Of a DNA stretch of 64,000 nt, positions 16,000 through 24,633 are shown one piece after another. Each line of letters opens with the position of its first letter. Position 1 is the stretch's first letter. The translations under genes and the position numbers were made by a program. The notes under the pieces are model-generated. The model worked only from the letters and a program-made list of their open reading frames with translations, was not told the DNA's origin and made no database searches. Origin of the DNA: an uncultured Christensenellaceae bacterium (GTDB lineage: Bacteria; Bacillota; Clostridia; Christensenellales; UBA3700); NCBI GenBank assembly GCA_910588015.1, contig CAJUOK010000003.1, positions 48,193-112,192 of the forward strand, in the 5' to 3' direction.

Positions 16000-16611
16000 C
16001 TAATCGGTAATATAAATAAAGCATTTATCTCTGTTCCGCTCGTAAACGAGGAAAGGAATCTCCGCTTTAGCCAACATCTCGTTATTCACTTTTTCATAAT
16101 TGTAGGTTTGAAACCCAGGGTATAACTTTATCAATCTATCCCTTGCCTCTTTTGCGCAAAAGAAATCGGTTGTGTCATCTGCATCAAACAGCTCTTTGAA
16201 CTTGACAAGCAAGCACGGAATTTCAATGACCTCCATAAATCTCTGCTCTTCGTCAACACTGATACGCTCTTCCTTTTCGCCATCTACATAACAAATCTTT
16301 CTCCCATTCATCCAACGAAAATGAACCTTGTTAGATTTTATGCTCTCATCAGAGAACCCAAGAAACTTGTACATTTTTTCTCTGTTGATTTGGCTGATTT
16401 TTACTACCTTTTCCGAAAAAACATCCCTGGGGATTTTCGCTATGCTCTCATCCTTCAAATGAAACCGCATGATAGAATACGGGTTAAATTCGTCCCAATT
16501 ATGACCGTCTCCAAGCAATCGCTCATCATCGGAAACATTAAAATATTTAACCTTTTCCAATTCGGCTGCGGACAGCTTTTCAAATTTATAAATGTGGATA
16601 TCAACACTCAT
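16000..16611 (-). CDS. 203-aa protein, function unknown
   Basis: ATG at 16611 chosen for GGAGG upstream; a longer reading to 16665 runs into the phosphatase gene. It opens MSVDIHIYKFEKLSAAEL and contains a tryptophan/histidine-rich patch GDGHNWDEFNPYSIMRFH. Soluble, mixed alpha/beta, no known catalytic motif. It is coupled to the phosphatase gene, which ends two bases before this start codon. Confidence 0.65.
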   Translation of the reverse strand: MSVDIHIYKFEKLSAAELEKVKYFNVSDDERLLGDGHNWDEFNPYSIMRFHLKDESIAKIPRDVFSEKVVKISQINREKMYKFLGFSDESIKSNKVHFRWMNGRKICYVDGEKEERISVDEEQRFMEVIEIPCLLVKFKELFDADDTTDFFCAKEARDRLIKLYPGFQTYNYEKVNNEMLAKAEIPFLVYERNRDKCFIYITD

Positions 16612-16613
16612 TT

Positions 16614-17429
16614 TTAATCGTCCTCCACGACAAGCACGTTGATAATTCCGCTGTAATAGGTACAAGCATCCAAAGCAACTAAACCTTCCTCGGTGTACGG
16701 CTCAAACGCCTTTTCCCAGTTCTTTCTGCTTTTGTTGGGGAACTCCTTATATTTCTGTAAAATGTGCGCCCATCCCCAGGAGCAATGCCAATGACCGCAA
16801 ACTATTGTCTTCCCAGGTTCTTTAATATTATGCTTGTGTGCAAGTTCCATCCCGTTAAACCAACGAGCCTCTTCCCACTGTTCTTCGCTTGCGCTTCGCC
16901 AGTCTGCGTTATACTTGTACTTCGTAGCCTTGGGATTATTAGGATACACGCTTTTTTCAACCATGCAAGGAATCCATCCGTGGACGAAAATATAATGCTC
17001 GGTTTCGAAGTAGTTTTTCATCGCCGGGATGATTGTTTTGATAAACGGCGTGTTCACCATTTTAGTTACAAATTTCAATGGGTTATGCATAACATCATAG
17101 TCCGACATTTTCACGAGCTGTTCGCAAGTGTCAATTGTGCCGTTGCTGTAATGATGCGAATCACGGAACCGAAAGGTATAAAATCCTATATTAATAATCA
17201 AATCAAGAATTAAGTCCTCGTGGTTGCCTTTAATAAGGATAACCTTGTCCATTTCCATCAGTTCCAATATGTACTTCTGAAGCTGAACCGCCTCGGGGCC
17301 TCTATCCATTAAATCCCCACAAACAATCAATTTATGGTTTTCATCTTTGGGGTTGAACCCTTTTTCATTCAGTGCGTTAATCAATTCATAATAATAGCCG
17401 TGAACATCGGCAACAACAAAATACTTCAT
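16614..17429 (-). CDS. calcineurin-like metallophosphatase
   Basis: About 271 residues. The metal-binding motifs of the phosphoprotein/bis-nucleotide phosphatase group are all visible: D-x-H in FVVADVHGYY, GDxxDRG in LIVCGDLMDRGPE, GNHE in ILIKGNHEDLI, and later histidines in YIFVHGWIP and VCGHWHCSWG. Two manganese or iron ions are normally bound. The start at 17429 has GAAAGGA nearby; an ATG two codons earlier is also possible. It may dephosphorylate protein or a dinucleotide signal; being in one operon with a macro protein hints at nucleotide-derivative chemistry, but this is inference. Confidence 0.9.
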   Translation of the reverse strand: MKYFVVADVHGYYYELINALNEKGFNPKDENHKLIVCGDLMDRGPEAVQLQKYILELMEMDKVILIKGNHEDLILDLIINIGFYTFRFRDSHHYSNGTIDTCEQLVKMSDYDVMHNPLKFVTKMVNTPFIKTIIPAMKNYFETEHYIFVHGWIPCMVEKSVYPNNPKATKYKYNADWRSASEEQWEEARWFNGMELAHKHNIKEPGKTIVCGHWHCSWGWAHILQKYKEFPNKSRKNWEKAFEPYTEEGLVALDACTYYSGIINVLVVEDD

Positions 17430-17439
17430 TCTCATCCTT

Positions 17440-17895
17440 TCAATTCTTTATATCTTTAAAATTTCCATAGGTACATTTACTTGCACATTCTTTGCAATAA
17501 TAAGTAATATACCCCACAGACTCCTTCGTTGCTCTCTTTCCGCAAATGATGCAAGTTCGCCGTGAAAGCTCAACGTACCTTTTCTGCCAAGCGTAATATG
17601 CATTAGAAACCGATTCTGGGCAACCATTGTCATACCACCGCAAGGTTCCATATTTTTCTTTTATTTGAGTGATGCGATACACATCCAACCCGCCGCCTTT
17701 TACAAGGATTTCTTTGAGTTCTCTACACATCTGCAATCCAAAGGCAATACACCAACCATCTGGCAAATCATCTAGCTCGGTGTATGAATAATCGTAATCA
17801 TCCGGTACATTCCCCGTCCAACGATTCCGTGGCAATAGAAAAGGAAATTCCGCTATGAGAGCCTTATTCTCTTCAATTGCCTCCTTACCGCGCAT
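17440..17895 (-). CDS. 151-aa cysteine-containing protein, function unknown
   Basis: The N-terminal half carries a conserved-looking segment (FPFLLPRNRWTG, DYDYSYTELDDLPDGWCIAF) and the C-terminal half a zinc-ribbon-like CIICGKRA...CKECASKC. Proteins of this type occur in many Firmicutes genomes and elements without a known function. The ATG at 17895 lies within the end of the upstream gene, so the pair is translationally coupled. Confidence 0.7.
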   Translation of the reverse strand: MRGKEAIEENKALIAEFPFLLPRNRWTGNVPDDYDYSYTELDDLPDGWCIAFGLQMCRELKEILVKGGGLDVYRITQIKEKYGTLRWYDNGCPESVSNAYYAWQKRYVELSRRTCIICGKRATKESVGYITYYCKECASKCTYGNFKDIKN

Positions 17896-18967
17896 CACTT
17901 CTTACCTCAAAAATATATTTCAAAACAGTGTCCATCGAAGGCTTGTACTCTCTCATTGCTGACACTGCTTCCTCCGCTGTACTATAACCCTGAACCAAAA
18001 TAAAAGCCAGTGTTTTCAACTCTCTTTTATCACCGCCCAACCTAGCCACAATTTGATTATGGTTCGCATCGAATATCTGTACCCAGTCATCGGTTTCCAC
18101 TTTTCGATACCTTATCAGCCAAACATCTGCCGATGCACATAGCAAGAACCTATCGTTATCACGGAGAATAATCTGCGTAAGCAAAGCCGAATGAAACTTC
18201 AAATCATAAGTCTCGCCATTTGAGTCTGTGTATTGCAGTTCAAACCCATCTAAATACCCAAAGGTCTCTTTAAGAAACTGAACTTCTCGAACCAACTCTT
18301 CATTCCGTAAAGAGAACGCATTTTTCTCGTATTGGTACTCATTTGGCAAATCCTCGATAAACTTCGTAAGGTTTTTTTCGCTGCCATACAGCGTTTCCGT
18401 GGTATCTGCATTCAGCTTCGTTTTAATGGTAATTGCGCCATATCTAGGGGGCAATCCATTATCGAATGGATTCTGCATCCACTCATCCAAATCAAAGCCC
18501 CATTTCTCCTCACAAAACTCGTCCCGATATGTTTCTCGAAGCCACGCCATCTTGTCTTTCATTTGGCATATTATGGGGGCAATGTCAAAATCCGAGTAAA
18601 TCTGTGCGCCTTTTAGAATATCTAAAATTTCATTACCCCAAACCCAGGTATCATATTTATCATCGTCATCCAGTTCGCTCCCTACTTTGCTATACGAAAT
18701 CATCAAGCGATCATCTTTTAAGAAATGATTTGTATGCATATTGGGAACGTATTTCAACGCCTTGATTCCCTTGGAAGAAAGATAACCGAACCGTTTATAA
18801 TACCGCCCGTAAACAAACAACTCGGGCAGTTCGGAAGCATACAGCTTCGTTCTCCCATAGTTGGCGGCAAGCAGCGTTCCATCATTGCTTCCCACATACC
18901 GATAATTTCCATCGACACGTTTGAAATCATGTAAAAAATATAAATGACCTCTTACTCTCTTTTTCAT
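17885..18967 (-). CDS. 360-aa protein, function unknown
   Basis: Start at 18967 (MKKRVRGHLYFLHDFKRV), five bases after the previous stop; ATG at 18979 overlapping that stop is an alternative. Composition is that of a soluble alpha/beta protein, with FLKETFGYLDGFELQYTDSN and a C-terminal helix ending FEVRSDAR. No motif recognised. It is second in the packed operon of ten genes. Confidence 0.6.
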   Translation of the reverse strand: MKKRVRGHLYFLHDFKRVDGNYRYVGSNDGTLLAANYGRTKLYASELPELFVYGRYYKRFGYLSSKGIKALKYVPNMHTNHFLKDDRLMISYSKVGSELDDDDKYDTWVWGNEILDILKGAQIYSDFDIAPIICQMKDKMAWLRETYRDEFCEEKWGFDLDEWMQNPFDNGLPPRYGAITIKTKLNADTTETLYGSEKNLTKFIEDLPNEYQYEKNAFSLRNEELVREVQFLKETFGYLDGFELQYTDSNGETYDLKFHSALLTQIILRDNDRFLLCASADVWLIRYRKVETDDWVQIFDANHNQIVARLGGDKRELKTLAFILVQGYSTAEEAVSAMREYKPSMDTVLKYIFEVRSDAR

Positions 18968-18971
18968 TTTT

Positions 18972-19595
18972 CTACCCATCTCCGAATACATCCTCAAAAA
19001 ACCGATTCCAGTCAAGTGCCGATAAATTATTGTATCGCGCTTCTGCTTCCTGTTCCGTTTTATAACTTGTATCTATTACACCTAGCAAGTTCTGTATCGT
19101 TTTTCCTTTAATTTTTAGAACGCCGGGGAAACCCCAAATCATATCCCCCAACGCAACCCACCTTTTATGCGGAATAAGCTCATCCTTATACCTCGGGTTC
19201 GTTGCCGTGACCCAATACACAATATAAAACTGCTTACCTAATTTGACGAGGGCAACTCTACCTACAGCCTTGCTTATACGACATTTATAATAAAAACCAT
19301 ACGAGTTTTCGTATGTATAGCTAATCCTCTCGAATTCGAGGGGTTTTTCCTTTATCAATTTAGTTGGACGAGCAAATCTGGTAACACACTGCCCCGCGTG
19401 ATAGATGATTTTTCTCTCACCTGCAACAAAATGTTCAAAGGTGTTCCGCTCCTCTTCTAACTGTTCCTCGGCAGCATTATCAAGCACGGCTCGAAAATCA
19501 TCCAACGTGCCAAAATATAACTTTGTAAATGAAGTACAGCTCGGGGCTGCGTAATCATCTAGCTCGAAGGCATAGAGTTGCTTTTTAGAGTCCAT
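18972..19595 (-). CDS. 207-aa protein, function unknown, first gene of cargo operon
   Basis: Start at 19595 (MDSKKQLYAFELDDY) with AAGGA eight bases upstream; the frame extends further but without a ribosome site. Beta-rich with several aromatic patches (YTYENSYGFYYKCRISKAVG, YIVYWVTATNPRYKDEL). No domain recognised. The promoter of the ten-gene operon should lie in 19600-19760; TAGCAAGGATTATAAT precedes the gene but I see no clear -35. Confidence 0.6.
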   Translation of the reverse strand: MDSKKQLYAFELDDYAAPSCTSFTKLYFGTLDDFRAVLDNAAEEQLEEERNTFEHFVAGERKIIYHAGQCVTRFARPTKLIKEKPLEFERISYTYENSYGFYYKCRISKAVGRVALVKLGKQFYIVYWVTATNPRYKDELIPHKRWVALGDMIWGFPGVLKIKGKTIQNLLGVIDTSYKTEQEAEARYNNLSALDWNRFFEDVFGDG

Positions 19596-19760
19596 AATTA
19601 TAATCCTTGCTAAATTATAGCATAATAAAAGTAGCGAAAATCGACACCAATGAAAATGTAATTGAAAATCGCCAAAATGTAAAAAAGTATGCCAAATCAA
19701 CCGACAGTTTATGCCCTTGACCATCGGTGTATTGCTTTCAATATGTTGTTAGCCGTAGAA

Positions 19761-20126
19761 TTATCGTGAGTTCTTGCGCTTGGAAAGGAAATGATACTCC
19801 CTCATCGCCCTCTTCACCGAACTCGCACATTCAATCATAACCCGACGTTCGTATGGAGAGCAGTCGTGAAATAAGGCATCATATTCCTTAATATCCACAA
19901 CGAGGTAGTCGTTCAAACTCTCCGCCAAAAGCATATCCGTAGTTACCCCCAAGGCATTAGCAATAAGTATGAGCGTGTCAAGGCTCGGACTTTTAATCCC
20001 GCTCTCTATGTAACTGACATAAGTCGGAGTTTTGTCTATAATCTCCGACAACTTTGCTTGCGACAACCCCTTTTTCTTGCGAATTGTCTGAATTCTTTTA
20101 CCCAAAAGAATATAATTGAGTGCCAT
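19761..20126 (-). CDS. XRE-type repressor
   Basis: 121 residues with a standard Cro/CI helix-turn-helix at 8-65 (IRKKKGLSQAKLSEIIDKTP, YVSYIESGIKSPSLDTLILI), followed by a short helical tail (YERRVMIECASSVKRAMREY). It is divergent from another XRE gene at 20266, and three related operator-like sequences lie between them, the classical arrangement of a lysogeny-type switch. Confidence 0.9.
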   Translation of the reverse strand: MALNYILLGKRIQTIRKKKGLSQAKLSEIIDKTPTYVSYIESGIKSPSLDTLILIANALGVTTDMLLAESLNDYLVVDIKEYDALFHDCSPYERRVMIECASSVKRAMREYHFLSKRKNSR

Positions 20127-20180
20127 TTTGAATTACCTCCAAAAATTTTGTTATCTCAATTATAGTCCGCAGTAGATATT

Positions 20181-20250
20181 ATCGTCTATGGTAGATTTCA
20201 AATATCGCCTATAGATGATAAAATTGTAATGATAATATGCTCCATAGGCG
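20181..20250. promoter_or_regulatory. three operator-like repeats between divergent XRE genes
   Basis: Sites at 20181-20196 (ATCGTCTATGGTAGAT), 20204-20219 (ATCGCCTATAGATGAT) and 20240-20250 (CGCCTATGGAG on the minus strand) share TCGYCTATRG. The third lies next to the ribosome site of the plus-strand gene, as in CI/Cro-type switches. Confidence 0.7.
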
Positions 20251-20265
20251 AAGGAGGTGCTTGTA

Positions 20266-20628
20266 ATGGATGAGATTATAGATTCAAACCAACTCAAAGA
20301 AATTGGGCAGCGCATTCGTTCTGCACGACTCGCCGCGGGACTCACACAATCGGATTTAGCCTTCTCCGCAGACATTCGAACTTCGCACATCAGTGATATT
20401 GAACTTGGCAAGAAGCAATTAAGCATCCTTACCTTTTGTAAAATTATAGAAGCACTTCGAGTTTCGGCGGACGAAATCCTCCGCCCCAACACTCCAGAGG
20501 TCAACCGTATTTATCAAAACGAATTCTCGCAGTTGCTTCAAGACTGCACCCCCACGGAAATTGAGTCGCTTCTCAAAATCGTAAAAGAGATAAAAACCTC
20601 TCTGCATAACAAAACTGATAATGACTAG
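20266..20628 (+). CDS. XRE-type regulator
   Basis: 120 residues from the ATG at 20266, which has AAGGAGG eight bases upstream; a GTG at 20257 is inside that site. HTH at 10-65 (RLAAGLTQSDLAFSADIRTS, HISDIELGKKQLSILTFCKI) with a C-terminal helical part resembling that of the divergent repressor (DCTPTEIESLLKIVKEIKTS against DCSPYERRVMIE). The two are distant paralogues sharing an operator region. Transcription ends at the terminator at 20624-20652. Confidence 0.9.
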   Translation: MDEIIDSNQLKEIGQRIRSARLAAGLTQSDLAFSADIRTSHISDIELGKKQLSILTFCKIIEALRVSADEILRPNTPEVNRIYQNEFSQLLQDCTPTEIESLLKIVKEIKTSLHNKTDND

Positions 20629-20652
20629 GAAGGTTCGCTGTCCTAGTTTTTT
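20624..20652 (+). terminator. terminator of XRE gene
   Basis: ACTAGGA pairs with TCCTAGT and is followed by seven T. It overlaps the last codon and stop of the gene ending at 20628. Confidence 0.8.
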
Positions 20653-20911
20653 TCTGGGTTCTATTTATTTTAACATCTGCGCGAATTTTCCCGTGAATAC
20701 ATTTGTCAAGTTTTCCCCGTCAAATTCCATCTCTTTTTTGACATTTGTATAATTCTTCATTGAGTGGACGTCTATTCCACTCTTTTTCTTTTTGAAAACT
20801 CAATCTTTTTTGCTTTTTATAAACTAGTGGTTTATGTACTTGACCGCTGGTTTATTCTTTTTTTCCGCGGGTGCTTTTATAATGGTCATAGTTTTAACTT
20901 AAGAGGTAACT
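20653..20911 (+). promoter_or_regulatory. leader/intergenic region before the recombinase operon
   Basis: No gene seen. A second terminator-like hairpin (GAGTGG/CCACTC followed by TTTTTC, about 20761-20790) lies in the middle. Near the gene there is a TATAAT at about 20877 and the partial repeats AGTGGTTTATG and GCTGGTTTAT. The operon may be read through an attenuator or from a promoter close to 20870 whose -35 I cannot identify. Confidence 0.45.
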
Positions 20912-21565
20912 ATGGCAAACGAAATAAAAAGCACAACCCCTGACAAAACCGATAACCTTGATGCAACCGAGATTGAACTAGTCAATAAATTTAACGAAAT
21001 AGCAAGAACCCCACAATTATTTTTTTCAGCAGATACCTCGTCCGAACGGGCAAAGAAAATCGCACAACACAAAGTGTGGTTGAGTAGCATCCGTCACGAG
21101 TTCCCTAGCCCCGCCACTCATTTTAAGGTCGGTGTTTATATTCGTTATTTCAACCAAACCAAGTACGATGATTACTTGGAAACCCATAAGGCTATGTTTA
21201 TGGACGCCATCTCGCTCTGCCCCAACTGGGAGTTCGTTGGCTACTACATTGATGAAGGATCAACTGCACCCAATATGGAAACCGCTGCCGAATGGTCTCG
21301 GCTTCTCAACGATGCCACGGAAGGAAAGGTTGATTTAATCATCACCCAAAAAGTCTCCAATGTATCAAAGAAAATTCACGAAGTTACCCTTTGCGCAAGA
21401 TTGCTTGCTGCAATGGAACACCCCGTTGGTATCTACTTCCTTTCCGAAGATATTTATACCTTGGCTTCGTATTATCAACACGATTTGAGAGATACATTCT
21501 TTTTACCCAATAACGACACGGAGGCGTTGCCCGAAGGAACAGATAAAAAAGGCTTACTGAAATGA
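20912..21565 (+). CDS. inactive resolvase-domain paralogue
   Basis: 217 residues that align with the catalytic domain of the next gene (FKVGVYIRYFNQT against RVGIYVRVSTDD; CPNWEFVGYYIDEG against HPNWTLIKIYPDEG; KVDLIITQKVSNVSKKI against KLDLIITKSVSRFARNV). The catalytic serine of YVRVS is replaced (YIRYF) and the SRFARN arginines are lost, so strand exchange is not expected. There is no recombinase domain after it. Start follows AAGAGG. It may bind the active enzyme or its sites as a regulator or directionality factor. It overlaps the next gene by four bases. Confidence 0.8.
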   Translation: MANEIKSTTPDKTDNLDATEIELVNKFNEIARTPQLFFSADTSSERAKKIAQHKVWLSSIRHEFPSPATHFKVGVYIRYFNQTKYDDYLETHKAMFMDAISLCPNWEFVGYYIDEGSTAPNMETAAEWSRLLNDATEGKVDLIITQKVSNVSKKIHEVTLCARLLAAMEHPVGIYFLSEDIYTLASYYQHDLRDTFFLPNNDTEALPEGTDKKGLLK

Positions 21566-23469
21566 TAGATACCCAAAGAAAAGAAGAACGAGAACGGAAA
21601 AAAGATAAAACCCGTAAACGAATGCACGTCGAGATTGACCCCGAGAATTATGAGTACACCCCGGCGAAAAAAGCTATCGATTATTACGATAATAACACAC
21701 CCCAGCGTGTAGGAATTTACGTCCGTGTTTCAACCGATGATGTCAGACAAACCACCTCTTTTGAATTGCAAAAACAATATTATGAGGAATTCGTCCAGAA
21801 GCATCCAAATTGGACGCTCATTAAAATATACCCCGATGAAGGTATAAGCGGTACTTCCCTCCGCCATCGTGATCAGTTCAATCAAATGATTTCAGACAGT
21901 CGAGCGGGAAAACTCGACCTTATAATCACAAAGAGCGTTTCCCGTTTTGCAAGAAATGTCGTTGACTGTATTGGATTGCCCCGCGACCTTGCGGAGCTGA
22001 AACCACCTGTCGGCGTTTTCTTTGAGTCCGAAGCAATCTTCTCGCTCAATGATGATTCACAAATGGCATTGTCTTTCGTTGCTACTATGGCGGAAGAAGA
22101 ATCGCATACCCGTAGCCGCAGTATGGAAACCTCTCTCCGTATGCGATTAGACCACGGTATTCCCCTCACGCCCAAATTGCTCGGTTATATGCACGATGAA
22201 GATGGCAACCTCATAATCAACCCCGAGGAAGCCCCCACAGTCAAGCTCGCTTTTTATATGTATCTTTACGGATATTCCACGCAGCAAATTGCGGACACTT
22301 TCAATGAGCTTCAGCGCAAATCATACCTTGGAAATGTCAAATGGACATCAAGCGGAATTGTGCAGATTTTAAGAAACGAACGGCACTGCGGTGATGTAAT
22401 CACAAGAAAAACTTTCACACCAAACTACCGCGACCACAAGTCAGTGCGAAACCGCGGAGAACGTCCTCAAAGCACATACCGCAAGCATCACGAAGGAATT
22501 GTATCAAGAGATGATTTCATTGCTGTGCAACGGATGTTGGATAACGCCAAGTACCGCAATAAATCATTTCTGCCAGAACTGCGTGTCATTGAAAGCGGCA
22601 TATTGAAAGGCTTTGTGGTAATCAATCCTAGATGGGCAGGGTTCAAAGAGCAAGATTATTATGAAGCAGCGCAAAGCGTGTACAAGCCTAGCAACGAACA
22701 GTCCGATACACTTGAACTTCCCCCGGCAGAAATACCTATCCCCATTGAAGCAGGAGACTTTGATTTGCGAGGCTTTGAAATAACCCGTTCAGAGTTCTTT
22801 GATAGCAACCAACGCCCCAGCATTACATTTGCGGAAAAGAAGATAAAATTCAGCACAGACTGCGTTCGCAAATTCGGTAACAACAACTATGTCGAACTTC
22901 TCATCAACCCTATTGAAAAGAAATTTGCCGTAAGAACCACAACCAAGGAAAATCGTCAAGCGGTTATCTGCTCACAGTTAGATGCAAGAAAATACCTACC
23001 AAAGACAATATCCGCTTCCGCTTTCAGCGATACCATCTTTTCAATTTTCGGTTGGAACCCCGAATGCAAATACCGCATCATCGGTTCACTTTACGAAGAA
23101 GGCAACCAAATCGCCTATATCTTCGACACCGACAATTCCGAGATTTTTTTTAAGTCTTATGTGTTAACAAGCCAGGAAGCAAACGAAGCTGGCGGTAAAA
23201 CAGGTATCCAACCTTATACTCCTTCTGGGAAACGCATCCGTGCAATACCGCAAGAATGGACGAACTCGTTCGGTAAACCCTACTACCAACACGAACAGAC
23301 TCTCGCTGCGTTAGCCGCACAAAGTGAAGCCGATTGGCAAATCCGAATGGAAGGACAGCTCGTTGAGACGGGCAGAAAAATAAATGTGACTGGCTTTGAA
23401 GATTTGAAGCAGTACATAAACCAAGAATTAAATGGCACACTGCCACAGGAGGTAAACCCTAATGAGTGA
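21562..23469 (+). CDS. large serine recombinase with unusual C-terminal domain
   Basis: 635 residues. Resolvase domain about 48-200 with intact YVRVSTDD nucleophile region, DEGISGTSLRHRDQF and SVSRFARN; recombinase domain about 200-330 (LLGYMHDEDGNLIINPEEAP, GIVQILRNERHCGDVITRKT). The zinc ribbon and coiled coil expected in large serine integrases are absent. Instead, residues 405-550 form a domain (SITFAEKKIKFSTDCVRKFG, YRIIGSLYEEGNQIAYIFDT) that returns in the next two genes. It probably integrates or excises the element carrying the 9.6-26.5 kb cargo, perhaps with those proteins as accessory factors. Confidence 0.85.
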   Translation: MIDTQRKEERERKKDKTRKRMHVEIDPENYEYTPAKKAIDYYDNNTPQRVGIYVRVSTDDVRQTTSFELQKQYYEEFVQKHPNWTLIKIYPDEGISGTSLRHRDQFNQMISDSRAGKLDLIITKSVSRFARNVVDCIGLPRDLAELKPPVGVFFESEAIFSLNDDSQMALSFVATMAEEESHTRSRSMETSLRMRLDHGIPLTPKLLGYMHDEDGNLIINPEEAPTVKLAFYMYLYGYSTQQIADTFNELQRKSYLGNVKWTSSGIVQILRNERHCGDVITRKTFTPNYRDHKSVRNRGERPQSTYRKHHEGIVSRDDFIAVQRMLDNAKYRNKSFLPELRVIESGILKGFVVINPRWAGFKEQDYYEAAQSVYKPSNEQSDTLELPPAEIPIPIEAGDFDLRGFEITRSEFFDSNQRPSITFAEKKIKFSTDCVRKFGNNNYVELLINPIEKKFAVRTTTKENRQAVICSQLDARKYLPKTISASAFSDTIFSIFGWNPECKYRIIGSLYEEGNQIAYIFDTDNSEIFFKSYVLTSQEANEAGGKTGIQPYTPSGKRIRAIPQEWTNSFGKPYYQHEQTLAALAAQSEADWQIRMEGQLVETGRKINVTGFEDLKQYINQELNGTLPQEVNPNE

Positions 23470-24199
23470 TGATGTAACCAAGAAAGTCGAAATCGAATCC
23501 GTGCCTTATGACATGGGAAACAGCGCACCTACTTTGCGTGAGGACGATGAGCTTTTGGATATGGGTGAAGAGTTTAATTTTGACGATTTCCAAGTCGTGA
23601 GACGAGAATTCTTTGCACATCTCCACGAGCCTTCCGTGTCGTTTAACAACTGCAAGTTCTATGTCAATTCGGCTTGCCTTACAAGGTTTCCCGATTCGGG
23701 CTATGCGCAAGTGCTTGTTAATAGCTCCAAAAAAATACTTGCTCTCCGCCCTTGCAACGAAGGTTCTCGTGACTCTTTTATGTGGTGTACCGATGCCAGC
23801 AAAGGCAAGCGTAAACCCAAGCCTATAACCTGCAAGCTGTTCTTTGCAAAAATCGTTGAGCTTATGGGTTGGAATCCCGACTATCGTTACAAACTGCTCG
23901 GCAAGCTCATCCACGCTAATGGCGAGTACCTTATAGCATTTGACTTGACTTCCACGGAAGTTTATCAGAAGACTTTCCCCGAAGGCACAAAGCCGAAGGT
24001 GTCGAGAACGCCTGTGTTCCCTTCGGATTGGCAAGACCAGTTTGGCTTGCCGTTCAACGAGCATCGTCAGTCTATGCAAATCAATATCTTTGACGGTTAC
24101 GCAATCTACGCCGTTAAGGAAGCAGAAAAAACCGATAACCCCCAAACCAGTAATACCGAGGAAACCCCCTCCCTCACTGTTGCAGTCAGCGAGGAATAA
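23462..24199 (+). CDS. stand-alone copy of the recombinase C-terminal domain
   Basis: 245 residues, start overlapping the recombinase stop by eight bases. Residues 45-205 match the recombinase tail: SVSFNNCKFYVNSACLTRFP, YAQVLVNSSKKILALRPCNE, ELMGWNPDYRYKLLGKLI, and the end PSDWQDQFGLPFNEHRQSM, which parallels PQEWTNSFGKPYYQHEQTL of the recombinase. No catalytic motif. A partner or competitor of the recombinase on DNA is the simplest guess. Confidence 0.75.
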   Translation: MSDDVTKKVEIESVPYDMGNSAPTLREDDELLDMGEEFNFDDFQVVRREFFAHLHEPSVSFNNCKFYVNSACLTRFPDSGYAQVLVNSSKKILALRPCNEGSRDSFMWCTDASKGKRKPKPITCKLFFAKIVELMGWNPDYRYKLLGKLIHANGEYLIAFDLTSTEVYQKTFPEGTKPKVSRTPVFPSDWQDQFGLPFNEHRQSMQINIFDGYAIYAVKEAEKTDNPQTSNTEETPSLTVAVSEE

Positions 24200-24240
24200 C
24201 CCTTTTCAAAGGAGAATTAAATCATACGGAGGAGATATCA

Positions 24241-24633
24241 ATGATTAAACCAACAACTCCCACAACAATATCCATAGACTTAAAAAAATACAGAATACGC
24301 ATTCACAAATCGACAATTCACTTGCTGGGAGATCCCAAATACATCCAACTGCTCGTTAAACCCGCAAGCAGTCAAGTTGCAATTCGCGCCGTAGAAAAAG
24401 AAACCCGCGGAGACCAGAACTTCAAAGTCGATTCAAAGCGAATGAAATCGGATAATTCATACGAGCTATACAGCCAAACATTTATAACCAAGCTCTGCAG
24501 CATTGTTGAAGGGCTGGAACACAACTACACCTATCGCCTTACGGGTGAAATCATAGAATCACAGAAAGTGGCTTTATTTTCGCTGAAAACCATCAGTCGT
24601 GTCGAGCCTACGGAGACGGACGATGAACAGTAA
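24241..24633 (+). CDS. short copy of the recombinase C-terminal domain
   Basis: 130 residues. KYRIRIHKSTIHLLGDPKY, IQLLVKPASSQVAIRAVEKE and YTYRLTGEIIESQKVALFSL line up with the domain of the two preceding genes, but the tail with the WTNSFG-type motif is missing. A ribosome site (GGAGG) precedes it after a 41-base gap. It overlaps the ParB-like gene by 11 bases. Confidence 0.7.
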   Translation: MIKPTTPTTISIDLKKYRIRIHKSTIHLLGDPKYIQLLVKPASSQVAIRAVEKETRGDQNFKVDSKRMKSDNSYELYSQTFITKLCSIVEGLEHNYTYRLTGEIIESQKVALFSLKTISRVEPTETDDEQ

